From: an uncultured Sunxiuqinia sp.
Lineage (GTDB): Bacteria > Bacteroidota > Bacteroidia > Bacteroidales > Prolixibacteraceae
Length of the DNA: 64,000 bases
NCBI RefSeq assembly: GCF_947495665.1
Contig: NZ_CANLZV010000009.1
Span: 1-64,000 of the forward strand
Direction: 5' to 3'
In this document: positions 1-9,261 of the stretch, piece after piece
Numbering within the stretch: position 1 is the first letter of the stretch
Layout: each line of letters begins with the position of its first letter
Made by a program: the position numbers and the translations under genes
The notes under the pieces: model-generated
The model's input: the letters and a program-made list of their open reading frames with translations, nothing else
Told to the model about the DNA's origin: nothing
Databases searched by the model: none

Positions 1-344
1 ACTTTTCTTTTCCCATATCATGTAAATTTTAAAACATTCATTTTTGTTTACATGACACAGTTTGTTGAACACTCTCAATCTAACAGTCAGGAATAAGAAA
101 ATCTAACGATCTATTATAAAAAGTATACTGGGAAGAAAACGAAAAAAGCCAATCCGAACAGCCAAAAGATGAGGAATGATTCCGTTTTTTACAGGAATGA
201 TCCCCCACTTGGCTGGAAAGATTGGCTTTTTAGCTGGAAGAACTTACAAAATGTATTGGAAATCCTGCTCCCCCCTGGCAGAACACCTCCCACAGCCGGA
301 AGAAGGCTTTCCTAAAAATAGCTTATCTCCTTTCTAATCTAATA
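1..344. other. Non-coding flank downstream of the fucosidase operon
   Basis: No credible gene was seen here. Bases 1-140 are A/T rich with no recognised motif. Bases 142-231 form a large nested inverted repeat, listed separately. Bases 232-344 lead into the stop codon of the minus-strand GH95-like gene and show no further clear structure. Confidence 0.6.
142..231 (-). terminator. Large nested hairpin, probable bidirectional terminator
   Basis: AAAAAGCCAATC at 143-154 is the perfect reverse complement of GATTGGCTTTTT at 220-231, giving a 12-bp outer stem. Inside it CAGCCAA (159-165) pairs with TTGGCTG (209-215). The apical part holds two near-identical copies of AGGAATGATTCC (172-183 and 193-204), the first of which is palindromic. 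T-runs follow the stem on both strands, so it can end minus-strand transcription of the fucosidase operon, whose last gene stops at 345, and also transcription from the other side. It is longer and more layered than an ordinary intrinsic terminator. Confidence 0.7.
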
Positions 345-2624
345 CTAATTAGCATTAAGCGTTATAACCTCATCTTTCATTAAATCAACCACAATAAGAT
401 TATCCTTAGACTCCACTTTCTTTGAACAAATAAAATCACCGCTTCCAAAAGGATTCTCTAATATAAATTTTCCACCACGTTCTGAGCTAACAACAATTTT
501 GTTCACCCTACGATTCTTCATTTCCGCAGTAACCAGAAATGCACCATAGGTTCTTAAATTTTCAAAGGCCACATCTTTCCATGAAGCTGGAATTGCTGGA
601 AACACCTTTACAACGCCGGTATGGCTCTGAATCAACATCTCTTGGATGGCTGAAGCAAAAGCAAAGTTTCCTTCCAGAGTAAATGGACGATATGTTGTAC
701 CAGTCTGCCCATCTTTGCATTGGTTCCGATTAACATGAAACGAGTTTTTTAAACAATAGCACTTAGCAAACGTCTTCAATACCTCCACTGCTTTTTCGCC
801 ATCAAAAGCACGGGCATAAAGATTCCCCTGCCAGCTGAAGGAGTACCCCGTCCACCTTGAAGATCCGTTTGCTTCAAGGTTTTTTAGAGTATTCTCAATA
901 ATTATCTTATCGCTTTCTCCTTTCGAAAAATCGACTATTCCCAGTGGATGAAAAGCCAGCAAGTGTGAAAAATGGCGATGCGACTCATTGTATGGGAAAC
1001 CCGGGGCAAACATAAATCCCGTTTCCGAATGAATTGCCAGTTCTGGCCATTCTTCTAATTTTTTTGTCCATTTCTCAGCCTCATTGTTCAAGCCCAATTC
1101 AGTAGCCAACTCAGCTGTTTTTTCAAGATTCCAACGAATCAAAGCCAGATCAAAGTTGGTCGTTTCAGCAAACCAGGCTTCTCTTGAGTTGTTATAGATT
1201 TCCGGGCTCGAACTGATTTTTAGTTTTCGTTTACCATCTGGCCCTATCACCGATATTTCATCCAGAAATACAGCTACGTCTTTTAACCACGGATATGCCT
1301 TTTTTTCCAGAAACTCTCGATCTTGCGAAAACTGCCAGTGTAAATAAAAATGATGTGCCAACCAGGCACTTGCCCCTTGTCCCAAGGCATACTGTATCCA
1401 GCCTCCCATTGCTTTTCCTTCCAGTGTGGAAACACCGGGGACATTTAACCCCTCTACCTCAAAATAATCTTTGGTATACTGTTTAAAATTATCTCTGTAT
1501 TTCCAAAGCCAGTTAATAAAGCCTTCTTCCAGGTTTAAATAATTACCAGCATACGACGGCCAATAACTTAACTGAGTATTCAAATCGTGATGAAAATCGC
1601 CTTTCCATGGTGGCAATTTACCATGATCAGCAGTCCATACTGCCTGCAAAGAAATAGGAGGAGCATCAGCCCGTGCTGCCGAACCGAATTTATACATTTC
1701 CATGTAATATTGTTTCTGGAGTATCGAATCAGGAATCGTTATCGACGATTGTGCCCAATAATTTGACCACCACGTCAAATGACTACTCATAGACTTTTGG
1801 TAACCGGTCTTTATTTCATCCTGAACTACATCAATAGCTTTGGGAGTAAGCTCCCAATCCTTTTTTTCAGACGACACCGACCAGCAGCCCGATAAGCTAT
1901 TATTTCCTGCTTCCCACCGGGTACTAATCTGATAGGCAAAATCATCCCAGCCTTTTTGACTGTAAGTCAACGAATTTTTAGTTTCTATAATTTCACCTTG
2001 TTCATATCCCAGTGTATTAAGGGCATTTTTTGATTGTGTAATACCTGTTTCTTCATTTTCACGATTATAAGCCGGGGATATTAAACTCACAGTTACAGCT
2101 TCCGGAAGGTTTTCAAACTTATACCAACCGACTGGCTTTTCGGCATGGACAAAAGTGGTGAGTTGTGCACCACACTCCCATTCTACCATACATGTCGCTG
2201 TTTCAATATCTAAGCTAACCTCTTTCACTTTCCCAAGCGCTTCAATTTCAAACTCCAAAGCACCGGCAGGAATTTTTGACGGTGCCGGCAATTTTCCGTA
2301 AGGATGATCAAAGGTTTCCTGTATTTTCAAATAGTTATCAGCTTTCCAGTACTCATACACATCACGGAACTTCCATTTGTCGAAGTCAATACTTTCCATT
2401 GGGCGTAAATCCCACAAATCAGCCCGGTCGAGCGAAAAGCGGAGCTTCCCATTTTTTTGCCATATGAGATTACCAACCATTCCATTTCCAAGTGGCATAG
2501 CCTCGTCCCATACCGTTGCTAATTCCGTAAAAACCAGCTTATCTTTTTTGCTATTTTCTTTAATGCTCCTTTTTGTACAGGAAAACAATAAGAGTGCTAT
2601 ACACAGGACAGTTATTTTATTCAT
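345..2624 (-). CDS. GH95-like alpha-L-fucosidase family lipoprotein, divergent
   Basis: A 759-residue predicted lipoprotein (lipobox LLFSC, Cys16) with the GH95 fold: an N-terminal beta-sandwich containing W-DEAMPLGNG (about 39-48), then an (alpha/alpha)6 barrel. GH95 landmarks are DLNTQLSYWP at 347-356, SPE at 473-475 (Glu475 matches the family's catalytic acid region) and HRHFSH at 549-554. The segment that normally reads DGNFG or DANFG, holding the Asp that assists the catalytic water, reads LEGNF here, so Glu651 replaces Asp. The usual NYWP is SYWP. The 801-residue GH95 at 49566-51971 keeps both canonical forms. The Cys is not followed by acidic residues, so a periplasmic position is more likely than surface display (inference). 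It is the last gene of the minus-strand operon, 94 bp after a GH29. Family membership is fairly sure; the exact sugar removed (L-fucose, L- or D-galactose) is not. Confidence 0.8.
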   Translation of the reverse strand: MNKITVLCIALLLFSCTKRSIKENSKKDKLVFTELATVWDEAMPLGNGMVGNLIWQKNGKLRFSLDRADLWDLRPMESIDFDKWKFRDVYEYWKADNYLKIQETFDHPYGKLPAPSKIPAGALEFEIEALGKVKEVSLDIETATCMVEWECGAQLTTFVHAEKPVGWYKFENLPEAVTVSLISPAYNRENEETGITQSKNALNTLGYEQGEIIETKNSLTYSQKGWDDFAYQISTRWEAGNNSLSGCWSVSSEKKDWELTPKAIDVVQDEIKTGYQKSMSSHLTWWSNYWAQSSITIPDSILQKQYYMEMYKFGSAARADAPPISLQAVWTADHGKLPPWKGDFHHDLNTQLSYWPSYAGNYLNLEEGFINWLWKYRDNFKQYTKDYFEVEGLNVPGVSTLEGKAMGGWIQYALGQGASAWLAHHFYLHWQFSQDREFLEKKAYPWLKDVAVFLDEISVIGPDGKRKLKISSSPEIYNNSREAWFAETTNFDLALIRWNLEKTAELATELGLNNEAEKWTKKLEEWPELAIHSETGFMFAPGFPYNESHRHFSHLLAFHPLGIVDFSKGESDKIIIENTLKNLEANGSSRWTGYSFSWQGNLYARAFDGEKAVEVLKTFAKCYCLKNSFHVNRNQCKDGQTGTTYRPFTLEGNFAFASAIQEMLIQSHTGVVKVFPAIPASWKDVAFENLRTYGAFLVTAEMKNRRVNKIVVSSERGGKFILENPFGSGDFICSKKVESKDNLIVVDLMKDEVITLNAN

Positions 2625-2718
2625 TTCTCTATAATTTGCATAAATAGTTACTATTCGTATTTGTTAAGTTTAAGATACTGAATATTGACTTACACAATAT
2701 CTCTTCATTTAATTCATA

Positions 2719-4515
2719 CTATTTACCATAAACGACTAAATTTTTAATGTAAAGTTCAGGTGAATCACTTTTCGTTGTATGAATACGAATGTACCTTGTG
2801 TCTACTCCAGGGAGTTGAATTCCTGCGCTAAAATTGGAGATAGTAAGCTCCCATTTTCCCTGTTCCGGAACCTCTTTAGCTATTTCTTTCCATTCTTTAC
2901 CATCCGCTGATACCTCAACTTTTACTTTTTGTTTAATATTTAGAGTTAATTCACTAATAGCAATTCCTGTAGCATGCACTATTTCTTTCAAATCAACACG
3001 CAATACTTCCTTTCCTACCAGTTCTTCTTTTGCCCATAGGATACTCCCGTAAACCGGATCTGAGAACTTTGATAATTGTCCGCGATGGGGAGCCATTCCA
3101 TCAATCTTGTTTTCAAATTCCAATTCGACAATGATCGATTCTTTGGTGTCATTGACATTGGTCAGATCGAATACTATGGCTTTGGGGCTTTGCTCATATT
3201 CTATTTCCCCCCCAGTAAGGCATTTTACTGACTTCAACCGATTGTTTAAAGCAGGCAAAAGCAGCCGGTCTGTTAAAACATCAGTTACATGCACATAGAC
3301 CTTATTCCCTTTATAGGTACTGCCTCCCCAGTTTTCAGGATACCATGGTCCTCCCTTGGTTTCATAAATGGTATGTCCGTATAATTGCAACCAGTCACCT
3401 ACCTCTTCAAGCCGATGAACCTGTTTGGGATCGAAAGCTCCTTCCCATTTTGGGCCCCAGCTCAGTAAAGCATTCCCATTGCCACAAGACGTTGCTGTGA
3501 TGATTTTAACAAGTTGTTTTTTTGTCTTTACCGGGGTATCTGACCACGACCAGGAACTACAAAGTGTTAAGCAACTTTCCCATGAACGTTCCTGGTACAT
3601 ACCAATTTTTTGTTCAGGCGTATCAAAATCGCCTGGGATACTCGCCCGATTATTGATGATAATACCAGGCTGAAGTTCCCGAATCATCCGGGTAAGTTTC
3701 TCTGACTGCCACATATCGGCCGTGAACATGCCTCCCCACCAACAGGCATCAAACCAAAAAACATCAACTTTACCGTAGTTTGTGCACAATTCGCGCACCA
3801 CATTAAACTGGTAATCGATGTACTTCTGATGGTTTGGGCCAGGCTTTATTTCGGTTACTCCGGGGCGGGCTTTGTAATACGGAGGTTGCCTTATTGGTTC
3901 AATGAGACTGGTATCTAATGGTTCATAATCCGGATGATACCAATCACGCTGAGAATAATAAATCCCAAATTTCATCCCGGCTTCGTGGCAAGCATCGGCA
4001 ATTTCTTTAAGGTAGTCACGCCCAAAAGGAGTGTTGGTCACTTTAAAATCAGAATATTTAGTATCCCACAGGTGAAATCCATCGTGATGCTTGGCAATGG
4101 TAACGATATATTTCATTCCGGCTTTTTGGGCAATATCCACCCATTTGCGGGCATCAAAATTTTCGAACACAAAATGCTCTGGATATTTCACCCAAACACT
4201 ATCGGCAATGGGGCCGTGTCCCCCCCCCATGCCATCGGGTGCTTTGCGGGTGTAACACATCCCCCAGCTTAGCTCTTTACCGATGTAGGTCGAAAGACCA
4301 AAGTGAATAAACATCCCGTAACGGGTATCATTAAACCATTGCATTTCATCTTCAGAAGCAAAGTTACTAGCGTTCCATTCTTCTGTAGAAAAGCGTTGAA
4401 CAAGGTTCCATTTGGCGTGGTTGCTTGTGTCCGATTCAAGAACAGACCACTGAGCCCGGGCTGATATTGTAAATAAGATGGTACTTAATAATATTAGTAA
4501 AATCTGTTTAGGCAT
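2719..4515 (-). CDS. GH29 alpha-L-fucosidase with C-terminal discoidin-like domain
   Basis: A 598-residue exported enzyme with a signal peptide of about 22 residues ending ARAQ. The GH29 TIM barrel shows YGMFIHFG (66-73), AKHHDGFHLW (141-150), and the nucleophile segment VFWFDACWW with Asp256. The more usual context is WFDG, so the ACWW continuation is a variant. DFDTPEQ at 296-302 is also typical of the family. Residues from about 480 to 598 form a beta-sandwich resembling F5/8 type C carbohydrate-binding modules. GH29 enzymes remove terminal alpha-L-fucose with retention of configuration. The next gene upstream ends 351 bp away with its own hairpin, so this gene may have a separate promoter, but I could not identify one. 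Confidence 0.9.
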   Translation of the reverse strand: MPKQILLILLSTILFTISARAQWSVLESDTSNHAKWNLVQRFSTEEWNASNFASEDEMQWFNDTRYGMFIHFGLSTYIGKELSWGMCYTRKAPDGMGGGHGPIADSVWVKYPEHFVFENFDARKWVDIAQKAGMKYIVTIAKHHDGFHLWDTKYSDFKVTNTPFGRDYLKEIADACHEAGMKFGIYYSQRDWYHPDYEPLDTSLIEPIRQPPYYKARPGVTEIKPGPNHQKYIDYQFNVVRELCTNYGKVDVFWFDACWWGGMFTADMWQSEKLTRMIRELQPGIIINNRASIPGDFDTPEQKIGMYQERSWESCLTLCSSWSWSDTPVKTKKQLVKIITATSCGNGNALLSWGPKWEGAFDPKQVHRLEEVGDWLQLYGHTIYETKGGPWYPENWGGSTYKGNKVYVHVTDVLTDRLLLPALNNRLKSVKCLTGGEIEYEQSPKAIVFDLTNVNDTKESIIVELEFENKIDGMAPHRGQLSKFSDPVYGSILWAKEELVGKEVLRVDLKEIVHATGIAISELTLNIKQKVKVEVSADGKEWKEIAKEVPEQGKWELTISNFSAGIQLPGVDTRYIRIHTTKSDSPELYIKNLVVYGK

Positions 4516-4866
4516 AATTTAATTGATTTAGATGCTGTTAAATTCTGATATTAAAAAAATATAAAGAAATCCTGAGTTAGTAAATAAATAAAAAACATTG
4601 ATTTGTTTATGTTATTCGTTATTTGCTCGGACTGAAAACATCGTGTCCTTGTAATGATCGTATTGCTGATTCATTTTATGTTACACATTTAATGCGCCTG
4701 GAAAAGTATGGCTATTTTATATTTTCAGAACTAAAGTTCAAAAAACACACTTGTTCAATAGCGTTTCCAGCTCCTTGTTTTAGTTATTTATGCTTCTGTT
4801 TTCCATGTCTTTTATTTTCTAAACCGGGGTGTAATTCGGCAAATATTGAAAAAGTAGATTTACTTT
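4516..4866. other. 351-bp intergenic region within the fucosidase cluster
   Basis: This separates two minus-strand GH29 genes. The right edge holds a hairpin that overlaps the stop of the upstream gene (listed separately). A 7-bp inverted repeat, CTGGAAA at 4698-4704 and TTTCCAG at 4764-4770, is too widely spaced to interpret. A 104-codon plus-strand frame crosses the region but shows no family resemblance and I do not call it. A promoter for the downstream gene is expected here but no TAnnTTTG element was found. Confidence 0.5.
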
Positions 4867-4868
4867 TT
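4849..4868 (-). terminator. Short A/T-rich hairpin at the end of a GH29 gene
   Basis: AAAAAGTA (4849-4856) and TACTTTTT (4861-4868) form a perfect 8-bp stem with a GATT loop. On the minus strand the stem ends in a run of five T and overlaps the stop codon at 4867-4869. It resembles a weak intrinsic terminator. Only two of the eight pairs are not A/U, so partial read-through into the next gene is likely. Confidence 0.5.
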
Positions 4869-7014
4869 ACCAAATTTCAAGCCCGGCAGCAACGAACCTT
4901 GACGAGTTTTTCTTGCCATCGCTTATTTCAATTTTAAATCCATCGGTTGAAACCGTTTTGTCGAACCAAACATTCTGCACAATAGGATTATTATGCATAT
5001 TGCCAAAAGCGCCTGTTTTTATTATTTGCCAATTGCCATCCTCATCTTTCATCAAGATTTTATAATGTTGAATATGTGCATAGCCGGTCATTTCCCCTTG
5101 CTTGGGGGTGTAACTAAATCCCTTGATTTTTGTTCTTCCATTAAATTGAATTTCAATAGCAGGAGCACTTTCCGAACTGAATTCTGTCCAGGTTTCAGCA
5201 TTAAAATCCATAAGGGCTTTGTGATTAAATAGCCCCTTAATCTTCCACTTATCAGGATTCTTGCCGGCAAATGATGAACTTATCTGCTGAAAGCTTTTAT
5301 TATCTTCAGATACAGAAACGGCTTTCACAAGCCCACCTTCGGGGAATTCAAATGGTTCCGAATAGACCAGGGTCGATTCCGAGTTTACAGGAGATGTTCC
5401 ATCGATGGTGTACCTGATTACAGCATCGGCACTACTAATGTTTACCTTTGCCTGAGCATCCTGTTTTATGATAGGCGGTGCCACAAGATGCGGAGCAAAG
5501 TAGAGTTTAAGTGTGGCTAAGCTCGGGCTTTTACGACTTTCGAGGATGGTTATTCTTATTTTATTGGTTTTGATATCTGCTGTTCTCAAAAGCCTTCTGA
5601 ATCCAATAGTTGTGGCTTCTCCTGCCTTTGCCCATTCCGAACCTGTCCAGTAATCCACTTTAAACTTTTCAATTCTTTGCCCAAATTCCGTAATAGCTTC
5701 ACGAAGTTCAATTACATTAAATTCATGGTTATCATATAAGTTTATTGTTATTTCGCCAGTTGTTGAGTCTTTTTTTGCAACCCAACATGTTCTTAAATCA
5801 TCGTCGAAAAGATAATTGGCTGCATAGCCTCCATCTCGTACAGAGGATGAAGTGGCGGTTGCCCCGTCTGCAAAATTATTTTTGTACATAATTTTCAGAT
5901 AGTTCCCAAAATCTGTCATAAGATGCACGTCTTTTTCGGGAATTAAGCCCAAGGTATCAGGCGAGTGATTTACCAGCAAATTGCTGTTTTGGCCAACTGT
6001 TTCGAAATAGGAATTGACCAAATAAGAAAGTGTTCTAGAGCTTTGTCCAGGATGCCAAAACCAGCCATGACGAATTGGTAAACCACCGCGGGCAGGGTAC
6101 CAGGCTAACTGCTGTGCACCTTGTAACTGTTCGATATGACCAAGATTAGCTGCCATTAAAGGAACTTGAGAATCAAAACCCGAAAAATCAGCTTCCGGTA
6201 AATGGATTCCCTGCACACTCCATTCGGTAAATCGGCCTCTGCCACCTTCGTTTCCTACCCAACGGATGTCGGGTCCAGCTCCCGAAATTAAAGCCTGGGG
6301 TTGCAAGGTTCTGATCGTATTGTAAATTCGTGGCCAGTCGAAATGCATAGTAACGCCACTAGTTTTAGTATCAATACCTGCCCCATCGAACCAGACCAAA
6401 TCTACCAAGCCGTAGTTGCTCAGAAGTTCCTTTAGCTCATTTATCATGAGGTCGTTGTACTCCTCTTTGCCATAAGGTTTCTGCATGTCCCAGGGCGAAT
6501 AATACATGCAAACACCAATTCCCTCTTTGTGGCAGGCATCAACAAATTCCCTGACAATATCTCCTTTCCCGTTTTTGTAAGGTGTTTGTGCAATAGTACG
6601 TTCGCGGTATTTGCTTGGCCAAAGGCAAAATCCATCGTGGTGCTTGCAAACCAGGATGATTGATTCAATCCCCGCACTTTTAAAAGTTTGCACCCACTGA
6701 TTGGCATCCAGCTTTTTAGGATTGAATATGGATAGATCCTCATTCCCGTTTCCCCATTCTGCTCCAGTATAGGTGTTCAGGTTTAAACAAATAAAGCCTA
6801 ACATTCCATACTGTTGCCAGCGAAGCTGACGAGCCGACGGGCGTACCTTAGACGCAAGTTCAATTCTATCTTTTGCTGAAGCATTCTCAGGACAAGTAAC
6901 TGAAACGCCATCGTAGTAAGAGTTTTTTATGTACTTAACCGGCGTTTGCTGCGCCCATCCAAAGGCATTTGTTAGTAACGTGATGCATATTATATTTATT
7001 ATAGTCTTGTTCAT
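4867..7014 (-). CDS. GH29-family multidomain alpha-L-fucosidase, substrate His replaced by Cys
   Basis: A 715-residue exported protein (signal peptide about 1-21, ending WAQ). The GH29 barrel covers about 30-370 with CKHHDGFCLW (123-132) and nucleophile VWFDGAG (Asp210). It is followed by a discoidin-like domain (about 385-515), a chitobiase/FnIII-like module around 525-575 (YTIDGTSP) and a second discoidin-like domain to the C terminus. It is a tandem paralogue of the next gene upstream (713 residues, 28 bp away). The GF-[IV]-H-[FW] motif, whose His binds fucose in characterised GH29 enzymes, reads GFICLN here: Cys76, codon TGT, stands where the paralogue has His73. The nucleophile and the HH pair are kept, so activity may be altered rather than lost (inference). 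Confidence 0.88.
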   Translation of the reverse strand: MNKTIINIICITLLTNAFGWAQQTPVKYIKNSYYDGVSVTCPENASAKDRIELASKVRPSARQLRWQQYGMLGFICLNLNTYTGAEWGNGNEDLSIFNPKKLDANQWVQTFKSAGIESIILVCKHHDGFCLWPSKYRERTIAQTPYKNGKGDIVREFVDACHKEGIGVCMYYSPWDMQKPYGKEEYNDLMINELKELLSNYGLVDLVWFDGAGIDTKTSGVTMHFDWPRIYNTIRTLQPQALISGAGPDIRWVGNEGGRGRFTEWSVQGIHLPEADFSGFDSQVPLMAANLGHIEQLQGAQQLAWYPARGGLPIRHGWFWHPGQSSRTLSYLVNSYFETVGQNSNLLVNHSPDTLGLIPEKDVHLMTDFGNYLKIMYKNNFADGATATSSSVRDGGYAANYLFDDDLRTCWVAKKDSTTGEITINLYDNHEFNVIELREAITEFGQRIEKFKVDYWTGSEWAKAGEATTIGFRRLLRTADIKTNKIRITILESRKSPSLATLKLYFAPHLVAPPIIKQDAQAKVNISSADAVIRYTIDGTSPVNSESTLVYSEPFEFPEGGLVKAVSVSEDNKSFQQISSSFAGKNPDKWKIKGLFNHKALMDFNAETWTEFSSESAPAIEIQFNGRTKIKGFSYTPKQGEMTGYAHIQHYKILMKDEDGNWQIIKTGAFGNMHNNPIVQNVWFDKTVSTDGFKIEISDGKKNSSRFVAAGLEIW

Positions 7015-7042
7015 CTTATGGGTTCTTGTTTAGTTTGAAGCA

Positions 7043-9184
7043 TTAAAACAAGCGAAGATCAGCAACTTTAGCCACTGTTTGTTTTCGGGTAGCACGGTTT
7101 ATTACAATTTTTATTTCGTGCGATATTATTTGATCTTTGAAGTTCACTGTTTGTTCAATCGGATTATTATCAATATTCCCAAAATCACCGGAACATACCT
7201 CTATCCATTTCCCGTTCTCATTTTTCGTATAAAAGGTGTAACTCTCAACACGTCCAGGCTCGTTGGGAGCGCCTTGTGGGGGCAAATAACTAAAACCTGA
7301 AAGTTTTGTTTGCCGATTGAGTTCAATCAGAATTTCCCCGCCGTTTTTTTCAGTTAAATCAAATTCAGTGCTTGTGGCAGGATCATAGTCGGCCAGGTAC
7401 CGGCTTTCATCGCCTCCCTTTATTTTCCAAGGTTGCGATTCTATGCCTATTGTTTTTGAGCTTTCGCTACTCCAGTTCCCGCTATTTCTGTCACCTGCAA
7501 TTGCCCTGACATATCCACCCACAGGCAAACGGAAAGGCTTCCGGTAAAGCTCAGCCTTTTCGCCAAAAGGACTGGTGTTATCAACGGTGTAATATATAGG
7601 TAATCCATTTCCGTTGATTAGAATTTCTCCTTTCTTATTTTGGGTAATTTCAGGGCCTTCCTTTATTTGCGGAGCAAAGTATAACTCCAGTGTAGCCAGC
7701 GAAGGGCTCATCCTGCTTTTGGTAATTCTTAGTCGCAATTTATTGGTTTTGGTTTGTTCAACCCGAAGCAATCTTCTTATGCCCACGGTAGTTCCTTTTC
7801 CGATTATTTTCCAAGCGGAGTTGATCCAGGCATCTACTTCAAACTCTTCTATACGCTGTCCGAAATCCACAATATTTTCCTGCAGTTTTACCACATTAAA
7901 ACTTTGCACACCATACAAATCAACCAAGATTTCTCCTTTTGATTCATCTTCCGGAGCCAGCCAGCAGGTTCTCAAATCATCATCAAAAAGATAATTGGCA
8001 GCATAGCCTCCCTCTCTAACAGAACTGGCTTTTGCCACTGCCCCGTCCGTATAATTTTTTTTGAACATAGCCGACAGATACTCACCAAATGTTTTCATAA
8101 GCACCACATCTTCGCTGGGGATTAACCCATGATTATCGGGAGAAAGGTTAACAAGTACATTGCTGTTTTGACCTACGGTTTCAAAATACGAGTTCACCAT
8201 ATACTGCAAGGTTCTCAGCTGCTGGCCTTCTTTCCAAAACCAGCCATAGCGGATTGGTAAGCCACCCCGCGCGGGGTACCATGCCAGCTGCTTAGCACCT
8301 TGTAACTGCTCGATGTGTCCAAGATTGGCTGCCATCAAAGGAACCTGAGAGTCAAAACCTGAAAAATCAGCTTCAGGCAAATGGATTCCCTGCACACTCC
8401 ATTCGGTAAAACGGCCTCTGCCGCCTTCATTTCCTACCCATCTGATATCGGGTCCGGCTCCTGAAATTAAGGCCTGTGGTTGCAAGGTTCTTATTGTATT
8501 GTAAATTCGTGGCCAATCGAAGTCCATTTTTACACCACTTGTTTTGGGATCAATACCTGCTCCATCGAACCACACCAGATCAATGTTGCCATATCTGGTG
8601 AGCAGTTCAGTTAGCTCATTTATCATTAAATCGTTGTATTCCAATTTGCCGTAAGGTTCTTGTTTATCCCAAGGCGAATAGTATATACAGGTTTTAATTC
8701 CCTCTTTTCGGCAGGCATCTATAAATTCCCTTACAATATCACCTTTTCCATTTTTATATGGTGTCTGCGCAATGGTTCGTTCCCGGGATGTACTTGGCCA
8801 AAGGCAAAATCCGTCGTGGTGCTTACAAACCATTATTACCGATTGAATCCCGGCACTTTTAAAGGTTGCAACCCATTGGTCGGCATCCAGACCGGCAGGA
8901 TTAAATATGGACAAATTCTCGTGCCCCGTACCCCATTCCCGGCCGGTAAATGTATTCAGGTTAAAATGGACAAATCCCAACATGCCATATTGCTGCCAGC
9001 GTACTTGACGAGCCGACGGACGGACTTCAGCTGCAATTTTAACCATATCATCATTCGATATGCCCGGATTGACTAATACCGATGTGCCATCGTAATATGA
9101 ATTCTTTATAAATTTTGGTTCTGTATTTTGAGCAATTACAGAAATTGCTCCTATGATTAATAATCCAGTCAATAAACCTTTCAT
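7043..9184 (-). CDS. GH29 multidomain alpha-L-fucosidase
   Basis: A 713-residue exported enzyme (signal peptide about 1-19, ending IAQN). The GH29 barrel has GFVHFNLNT (His73), CKHHDGFCLW (about 120-129) and nucleophile VWFDGAG (Asp207). C-terminal modules repeat the plan of its neighbour: discoidin-like, a chitobiase-type FnIII-like piece (YTVDNTSP), then a second discoidin-like domain. Over about 75 residues of the active-site half, starting at the DWPRIYNTIR motif, the two proteins are identical although their DNA differs by about two dozen synonymous changes. This copy keeps all recognisable GH29 active-site residues. It follows susD in the same direction after a 143-bp gap that holds a long perfect hairpin. 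Confidence 0.92.
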   Translation of the reverse strand: MKGLLTGLLIIGAISVIAQNTEPKFIKNSYYDGTSVLVNPGISNDDMVKIAAEVRPSARQVRWQQYGMLGFVHFNLNTFTGREWGTGHENLSIFNPAGLDADQWVATFKSAGIQSVIMVCKHHDGFCLWPSTSRERTIAQTPYKNGKGDIVREFIDACRKEGIKTCIYYSPWDKQEPYGKLEYNDLMINELTELLTRYGNIDLVWFDGAGIDPKTSGVKMDFDWPRIYNTIRTLQPQALISGAGPDIRWVGNEGGRGRFTEWSVQGIHLPEADFSGFDSQVPLMAANLGHIEQLQGAKQLAWYPARGGLPIRYGWFWKEGQQLRTLQYMVNSYFETVGQNSNVLVNLSPDNHGLIPSEDVVLMKTFGEYLSAMFKKNYTDGAVAKASSVREGGYAANYLFDDDLRTCWLAPEDESKGEILVDLYGVQSFNVVKLQENIVDFGQRIEEFEVDAWINSAWKIIGKGTTVGIRRLLRVEQTKTNKLRLRITKSRMSPSLATLELYFAPQIKEGPEITQNKKGEILINGNGLPIYYTVDNTSPFGEKAELYRKPFRLPVGGYVRAIAGDRNSGNWSSESSKTIGIESQPWKIKGGDESRYLADYDPATSTEFDLTEKNGGEILIELNRQTKLSGFSYLPPQGAPNEPGRVESYTFYTKNENGKWIEVCSGDFGNIDNNPIEQTVNFKDQIISHEIKIVINRATRKQTVAKVADLRLF

Positions 9185-9261
9185 AACAAATCTCCCCTAA
9201 ACTACTTCAAAATATTATTGGTATAACGCATTTAAATTGCTGTTCTTCTTCAATTATCATT

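Noticed and set aside
2664-2704. Short ATATTG/CAATAT inverted repeat between the GH29 and GH95-like genes
   Set aside because: Six A/T-rich pairs without a U-run in this base composition are not distinguishable from chance.
4623-4937. 104-codon plus-strand frame in the gap between two GH29 genes
   Set aside because: Partly antisense to the GH29 C terminus, odd composition and no recognisable family.
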